Positions 59,087 to 64,000 of a stretch of 64,000 bases of DNA are shown one piece after another. Made by a program: the position numbers and the translations under genes. Positions within the stretch are counted from its first letter, which is position 1; every line of letters begins with the position of its first letter. Under the pieces are notes generated by a model. That model was not told the DNA's origin and made no database searches. It saw only the letters and a list, made by a program, of their open reading frames with translations. Source of the DNA: Lutjanus erythropterus (Eukaryota; Chordata; Actinopteri; Lutjaniformes; Lutjanidae); the NCBI GenBank assembly GCA_020091685.1, contig CM034598.1:20323745-20387744 (forward strand), written 5' to 3'.

Positions 59087-59806
59087 GGCTGTGTTGCACC
59101 AACAAGGTTTAATTTTTAAACTCAGATTGACCATGGTTTAAATGTAAATTATGTCATGTCAAACTTTACAACTAGCTTAACATTAAAAAGATTAAATTTA
59201 AAATCTTTTTACTCTAAGAATGAATGAATTTAACTCTGTTGCACCAAAACTTTAAACTCCAGTTTCAGTCCAGTTTTAACTTCAAACTAAGACTTGAGGA
59301 GTTTTAACTTGTAAAACAACTGCGTTTTAAAGATGGATCGAGCAAAATAATAAAGTTATCTCAAAGGAGAAATTAGAGTTTCTCTGCCAAGTCAACATGA
59401 GTAGGCTATCTAGGCTAACTAACTTGTTTACTAGCTAGCAAACAATGCAATGTTGTATTGACTTTTTATCTAGCCAACAAGTAACACAACATTTTGTTTA
59501 GGAATACAAAGCAGCTGGAAGTAAACGCTTGTCCTCCTGTTTAATACTTATGAGGTCCTGTCAGCCCTGGAATGTACTTATTTTTTATTTCTTTATTTTA
59601 ATTTGGGCAAAGAAGCATCTCCATTTTGATTAAACTGTATTTAAATCACTAAACTTGGACTTACTAGATCCTAGATTAGTTTTTAATTGTACAGCAGAGC
59701 TCTTCTTAATTTTAAATCTGAATTGACTCATTTTGAACAATTTTTTTGCTACACTCTGATTAGAAGGAATCCTAGACTAAATTAATCTTTGTTGATCCAA
59801 CCCAGT
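59087..59806. mobile_element. Repeat element with GTTGCACCAACAA ends, copy 1
   Basis: The left end GGCTGTGTTGCACCAACAAGG and the right end TTTGTTGATCCAACCCAGTC are a diverged inverted pair. Between them many TTTAAACT and TTGGACTT/GTGCACC phrases recur in both orientations. It is a non-coding, probably miniature DNA transposon of unnamed family. Confidence 0.5.
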
Positions 59807-61549
59807 CTACATGTGATGCACATGCTGTAACTGGAACCTATGGTGAAAGAGACTCATGATGTCTTTGTAATCCTTGTATGTCTACCAGTGCACGTATACT
59901 ATTTTTGTTAGAATTTTGATTATTATAGCTCTGAGATACCCAATCATGCCTTCAATCATGAAGATAATCTCTAAATTTTGCATTTATATTTCACAGGTTA
60001 ACTTTATTTATTTATTTGTATAAATTTGCATTAATATGTAAGAACTATCTTTGGTATTCTGAATGGCTGGTACACTACATGAAGTAACACACACAAACTC
60101 TCATGCAAATACTCTAGTACATGGCAAAAAATGTTCCAAATTGTAAGCAATACAGAGGTGAGATGGCGTACGGTTTATCCCACGACTAATGACACATTGT
60201 CACATCTGTTCTGTATTTATGATCGGTCCTCTGTTCAACATCTTAGAAACAACACTCAGTTCGATTCATTTGCACAAAGAACAAGTGCATCTTTTCTGTA
60301 GTATCATAGCTACCACACTGAGGTCAGTCTGGGTGGTGGACGTCCATTTCTCAACTCAATTAGCTTAACTCCCACTAATGCCTTGAGGCGGAGTGTATCC
60401 ATGGCAACTACACTGTTTACTGACAGTGCCTTTAATGAAGGAGGGTTGAGGAAGAGGCTTTTTGATGGGATTTGGCCTGTTTTATTACAATTGTGAGGCT
60501 TTATCAAATGCGGTCACTCACAAACACACACACACACACACACGCACTTGTCAGCAATGTTTTTAGTCCAGTAGCACTGCTGTTGTTTCTTTTGGATCAG
60601 TGACTACTGTTCATACGGCAAGTGGAGCTTAACTGAATAAGGTCATATGAGGTTGTGTCACTGTTCTCACCTGGCCTAGTTTGATCAGATCTTGGAAGAT
60701 CACTGCAGAGGTGCTTAGCAGCTTCTGTCCACAAGACAACAAGCCTGTTTTTTTTCAGTTTCAGGCTGCACTGCACTGTGTTGTCCTTCCCTCTTTTTCA
60801 GTAAATGTCCCCAACATGTGTTTAAGATGAATTCATATATTCATATTGGAAAAACGAGAAACTTGATGTGTTTCAGCACAGATGAACTTAATTTAAGAGG
60901 GTGAAAAAATGTATGGCTGGGTTGCACAATTAAACAATAAATTAATAACTAATCTTTTTTTTTAATTTTTATGCATCAATTTATGCTACTCTCAACACAA
61001 ACATAAAGCTAATAAAGAGTCAAGTACAGCTGCATCAACTATATTAAGCGTTAAAAAATCAGATCATAGACAAGGGCAAAATGTTTTGTCTGTCAAAATA
61101 ACTCCACTCTGTGTCCTTTGCCCTTGTCCTCTTCAGATGTGGTAGTCCCCTGCTGAATGTTGCGTCTGGTCGGTGAGTCCAATATAAGTGACAGAAAATA
61201 TTAATACTCAGTCCCACTAGGACTGATCCACTTGTGGTCTGTCTGTCAATCAGATTTTTATTTAAACAGACTCTTTCTTTCTTTCTTTACAAACCAACTT
61301 GAGCTGGAGCTATTCATCAACGTTAAAAGAGTCTGAGTCCCTGTAACCATGGCAACGATGAGGTTCTGATTTAATACTTCTCCGCTGTGTCTTGTGAAAC
61401 CGTTTTTGTTTTCTTAATTCTAATGTAATTTCAAGCGTGTGAAAATGTAGTGTACACATTAGAGTCAGATGAGCATGAAAATATGGGACAAGTTGTGTCC
61501 TGTATTGATTTAATAAGGGGCAGTGCATTTTATTTTCCAGAAATGGTCA
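59807..61549. other. Intergenic region between two related repeat copies
   Basis: No gene was recognised. A (CA)n run lies at about 60522-60543. The two repeat copies on each side face each other, so this could also be the interior of one larger element, but no transposase-like frame is present. Confidence 0.35.
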
Positions 61550-61838
61550 ATCCCATGTTACACGGGATTTAAAAATAAAAAGTTAACATGTAACCTCCTC
61601 AAGTGTAAGTTTAAAGTTAATTCTAGATCAGGGTTTAAATTAGAGTTCAAAGTTTTGGTGCAACAGAATTAAATGTAATCTAGGTTTACAGTAAAAACTA
61701 AACGGAGGTTTAAGGAGGTTTAAATGCAATATTTCTTAATTTTAACCTAGTTTAAAAGTTTGGTGCAACATAAGTTAAACCATCATTTTATTGTGTTTAA
61801 AAATTTATCCTTGCTGGTGCACCAAACTCTGTGTTTTA
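61550..61838. mobile_element. Repeat element with GGTGCACCA end, copy 2 (partial)
   Basis: It shares with the 59087-59806 copy the phrases AGTTTGGTGCAACA, TTTAAACC and a terminus GTTTAAAAATTTATCCTTGCTGGTGCACCA, which is the reverse complement of the left end of copy 1. Its own left end is unclear. Confidence 0.5.
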
Positions 61839-62638
61839 GGGCTGTCACAATATGGAATCACTACACGATTATCATGACCAAAAAAATTCACAATGACAAT
61901 ATTATTGCGATATTTCTAGAAAATTTGAAAAGGTAATCATCCCATCAGTCAAATTCATCTTTGTTTTTTGCGTGTTCATTCTCCTTCTCCTTCTTCTTCT
62001 TTTTTTTCCCTGAAAATCTCAAAATTTTACCCACAATACAAGTGCAGGGAGGTGGAGAGAGAGTCTCTTCTGTGTTTGTTGGAAACTGATGGACCACAAT
62101 GTGAACTACTTCTTAGTCATGGAGCCAAGATCAGAGTACAAGCTAATTATTGACACAAGAATGCTCTTGTGTGTGTGCATGTGTCCTCATAAAGGTAACT
62201 AATATTCTCTTAAACATTAGTTTTCTTTTTTAAAAAGGCTCTTTATCCATATAATTGAATGATGATGGAGCATTTTTGGAATTACAGGTGAGAACAATTC
62301 ACAGGAAACTCGGAGAGAGTAAAAATACAAGCGTGCGTGGATATGAGTCAACCTTTGTATGTGTGAACATTATGTGGTTGGGAGGGGCTGAGTGGGAGCA
62401 CAAGTGCACTGAGGCAGAGATAGGGAAATCTGAACAGGTTGTCAGATGGATACTGCAGCAGCACCTCGAAGCTCCAGATGTTACTCTCTCCTGTCCTGGC
62501 TGTGATCTTTCTCCTCCATCCTCCTCCATCATGAATCTTTTGTCTGTCACAAGAGGACTGATAATACTCAACAGAACAATTGCTCTGACTGACACCAGCG
62601 ACCCCCTTCAAATGGATATCTGAAACAACTCCCTCAGT
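61839..62638. promoter_or_regulatory. klb: Upstream region of klb
   Basis: The 5' flank of the klb start codon should contain its 5' UTR and promoter, but I see no convincing TATA box or specific operator. A repeat fragment (GGGCTGTCACAATATGG) lies at about 61850-61920. The 62255-62623 open frame has no recognisable product. Confidence 0.35.
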
Positions 62639-63373
62639 ATGCTGAACCATCCTTCACCTCTCACACCTCAGCGCCTCCTGCTCTCCCTCCTGTTGCTTGT
62701 CTGTGGTTGGAACAAGGCAGCCTGCTCTCTAGGGGAGGGCAGGAAGATGTGGCAGCAGCCCAAGCTGGACCCCATCCTCAAAGATCAGTCTTTCGTCCAA
62801 GACAACTTCCCTTCAGGATTCCTCTGGGGCTCGGGGACATCTGCCTTCCAGACAGAGGGGGCCTGGGATCAAGAGGGGAAAGGCCCATCCGTTTGGGACC
62901 ATTTCACCCACTCTACTGATGTGGCCAGTGACAGCTACGCTCGCTGGGAGGAAGATGTGGAGGCACTGGAGTATCTTGGCGTGAGGTCATACTCTTTCTC
63001 TCTGTCCTGGCCCAGACTCTTCCCTGATGGTAATGCCAGAGATCAGCCCAACACAGCTGCTGTGGAGCACTACAGCCGTCTCATACAGAGGCTTCTGGAG
63101 AAGAAGATCGAGCCTATCGTCACCCTCCATCACTGGGACCTACCACAGGTCCTACAGGAGCGCTACGGAGGCTGGAGAAATGGCACACTGGTGGGACTGT
63201 TTGAAGAGTACGCTGCATTTTGTTTCCACACATTTGGCAGCCGTGTTAGGTACTGGCTCACCATGCATAATCCATACCTGGTGGCTGTGCAGGGGTATGG
63301 GACAGGTGTGCATGCTCCTGGAGAAGCAGGGGGTCCCACTGGCTCTCTCATTGTTGCCCACAACCTGATCAAG
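62639..63373 (+). CDS. klb: Beta-klotho, first coding exon (gene continues past window)
   Basis: The exon encodes 245 residues, ending in phase 0 at AAG followed by GTAAGT. Residues about 12-30 form a signal peptide. From about 58 there is a glycoside hydrolase family 1 fold (FLWGSGTSAFQTEGAW, GKGPSVWDHF, SLSWPRLFPDG, EPIVTLHHWDLP). At the catalytic acid/base position GH1 enzymes have NEP, but here it is HNPY with Asn211, the klotho-type loss. The stretch WLTMHNPYLVAVQGYGTGVH and APGEAGG matches KLB better than KL (DNPYVVAWHGYATGRLAPG) or LCTL. Beta-klotho is a single-pass membrane co-receptor for endocrine FGFs (FGF19/15 and FGF21) with FGFR1c/4, controlling bile acid and energy metabolism. 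The second GH1 domain and membrane segment are outside the window. Confidence 0.92.
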
Positions 63374-63435
63374 GTAAGTTAGACAGGGTCAATTGATCAA
63401 AAGGGATGTAACGCTATGTAACAACACACTTATTG

Positions 63436-63477
63436 AAAATCTTTTTAACAATATATATATTGTTAAAAAGATTTTCG
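63436..63477. repeat. 42-bp perfect palindrome
   Basis: GAAAATCTTTTTAACAATAT and its exact reverse complement meet with a TATA centre, so all 21 base pairs match and there is no loop. It lies in klb intron 1, just before a degraded SINE copy. Confidence 0.9.
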
Positions 63478-63499
63478 ATACTATACTGGACTATATATT

Positions 63500-63620
63500 A
63501 GGCTTTTATGCCTTATAGTATTGCTAAAGATATGACAGGAAAAGGGGAAGAGAGAGTGGAGGAATCACATGCAGCAAAGTGCCATAAGTGAGCTGCTTTA
63601 AAGGACTCACAGCCTCACTA
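63500..63620 (-). mobile_element. Degraded tRNA-derived SINE copy
   Basis: The string ATGCCTTATAGTATTGCTAAAG, then ATATGACAGGAAAAGGGG and CACATGCAGCAAAG, parallels the body and tail of the SINE at 47259-47469. The orientation is the same, but the tRNA-like head is missing or unrecognisable. It lies in klb intron 1. Confidence 0.5.
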
Positions 63621-64000
63621 CACTGACTTTGGCATTGTTTTACAATTATGTAACTCAAACATTTATCAACAAAGACAGCTCATAACAATTTTTTGTACAT
63701 TAGTACATAGCTGGACACTTTTATTTTATTTTATTAAAGGCACAATATACGACATTCATCCTCAGTAGATGTTGGCAAACAACTATTAGAAATGTAAAGA
63801 TATAGTGGAATCATGGCACCCTGAGCAGAGAATGACATCACACTCCCTGTGTGCATGTTGTTATCCAAGTTTGTCTGTTTATCCAGGACAGCTGGATGTG
63901 CACATTTGTGCACGAAAGTCTTTCCGTTTTCAACAATGGCAGCATTGTAAGTCAGGTTACAGCTAAACACAACACTAAAAAATGTGTCTGAAAACATTTT
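63621..64000 (+). other. klb: klb intron 1 (partial)
   Basis: Non-coding sequence after the exon 1 donor. No second exon is seen before the window ends. Confidence 0.6.

Noticed and set aside
62255-62623. 122-codon frame just upstream of klb
   Set aside because: It has no recognisable domain or signal and lies in the expected 5' UTR/promoter of klb.
63734-63997. Minus-strand frame at the right edge
   Set aside because: Composition and lack of similarity suggest a chance frame inside klb intron 1.

Overview
This is vertebrate nuclear DNA from a ray-finned fish, most likely a percomorph teleost. It has long AT-rich introns with consensus GT/AG splice sites, abundant CA/TG microsatellites, several short non-autonomous DNA transposons of types common in fish, a dead Tc1 copy and a tRNA-derived SINE. 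I found no prokaryotic, phage, CRISPR or viral gene content and no exotic undescribed gene system. The notable material lies in splicing signals, promoter architecture, gene order and repeat structure.

Layout, left to right. Positions 1-6400 hold non-coding upstream DNA with one possible 5' UTR exon and repeat copies. frmpd1 (FERM and PDZ domain containing 1) occupies 6405-28369 on the plus strand in 15 coding exons that join in phase to 1708 codons, followed by a long 3' UTR. Positions 30.4-35.9 kb hold nested mobile-element remnants. slc25a51 (mitochondrial NAD+ carrier) is a single coding exon at 35947-36882 on the minus strand; its probable 5' non-coding exon ends at 39127. A compact divergent promoter region with an NRF1-like site and a perfect CRE separates it from ints10 (Integrator subunit 10), plus strand, 39896-51123, 17 coding exons, 714 codons. 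A Toll-like receptor of the TLR1 subfamily (tlr1) lies tail-to-tail with ints10 at 52728-55133, minus strand. After 7.5 kb of repeat-rich intergenic DNA, the first coding exon of klb (beta-klotho) begins at 62639 on the plus strand; the rest of that gene lies beyond the window.

The genes are functionally unrelated: cortical scaffold, mitochondrial carrier, nuclear RNA-processing subunit, innate receptor, and FGF co-receptor. From remembered human gene positions, frmpd1 and slc25a51 are neighbours on 9p13, and the TLR1 cluster and KLB are near each other on 4p14, while INTS10 is on 8p21. The window therefore appears to join segments that are separate in mammals.

Most useful observations: ints10 contains one intron with a perfect U12-type donor, one GC-AG intron, and an intact phase-compatible 69-nt candidate cassette exon. 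Two frmpd1 PDZ exons have (TG)n tracts in place of pyrimidine tracts at their acceptors. A complete hAT-type miniature element with a perfect 8-bp target duplication lies upstream of tlr1. A 42-bp perfect palindrome lies in klb intron 1.
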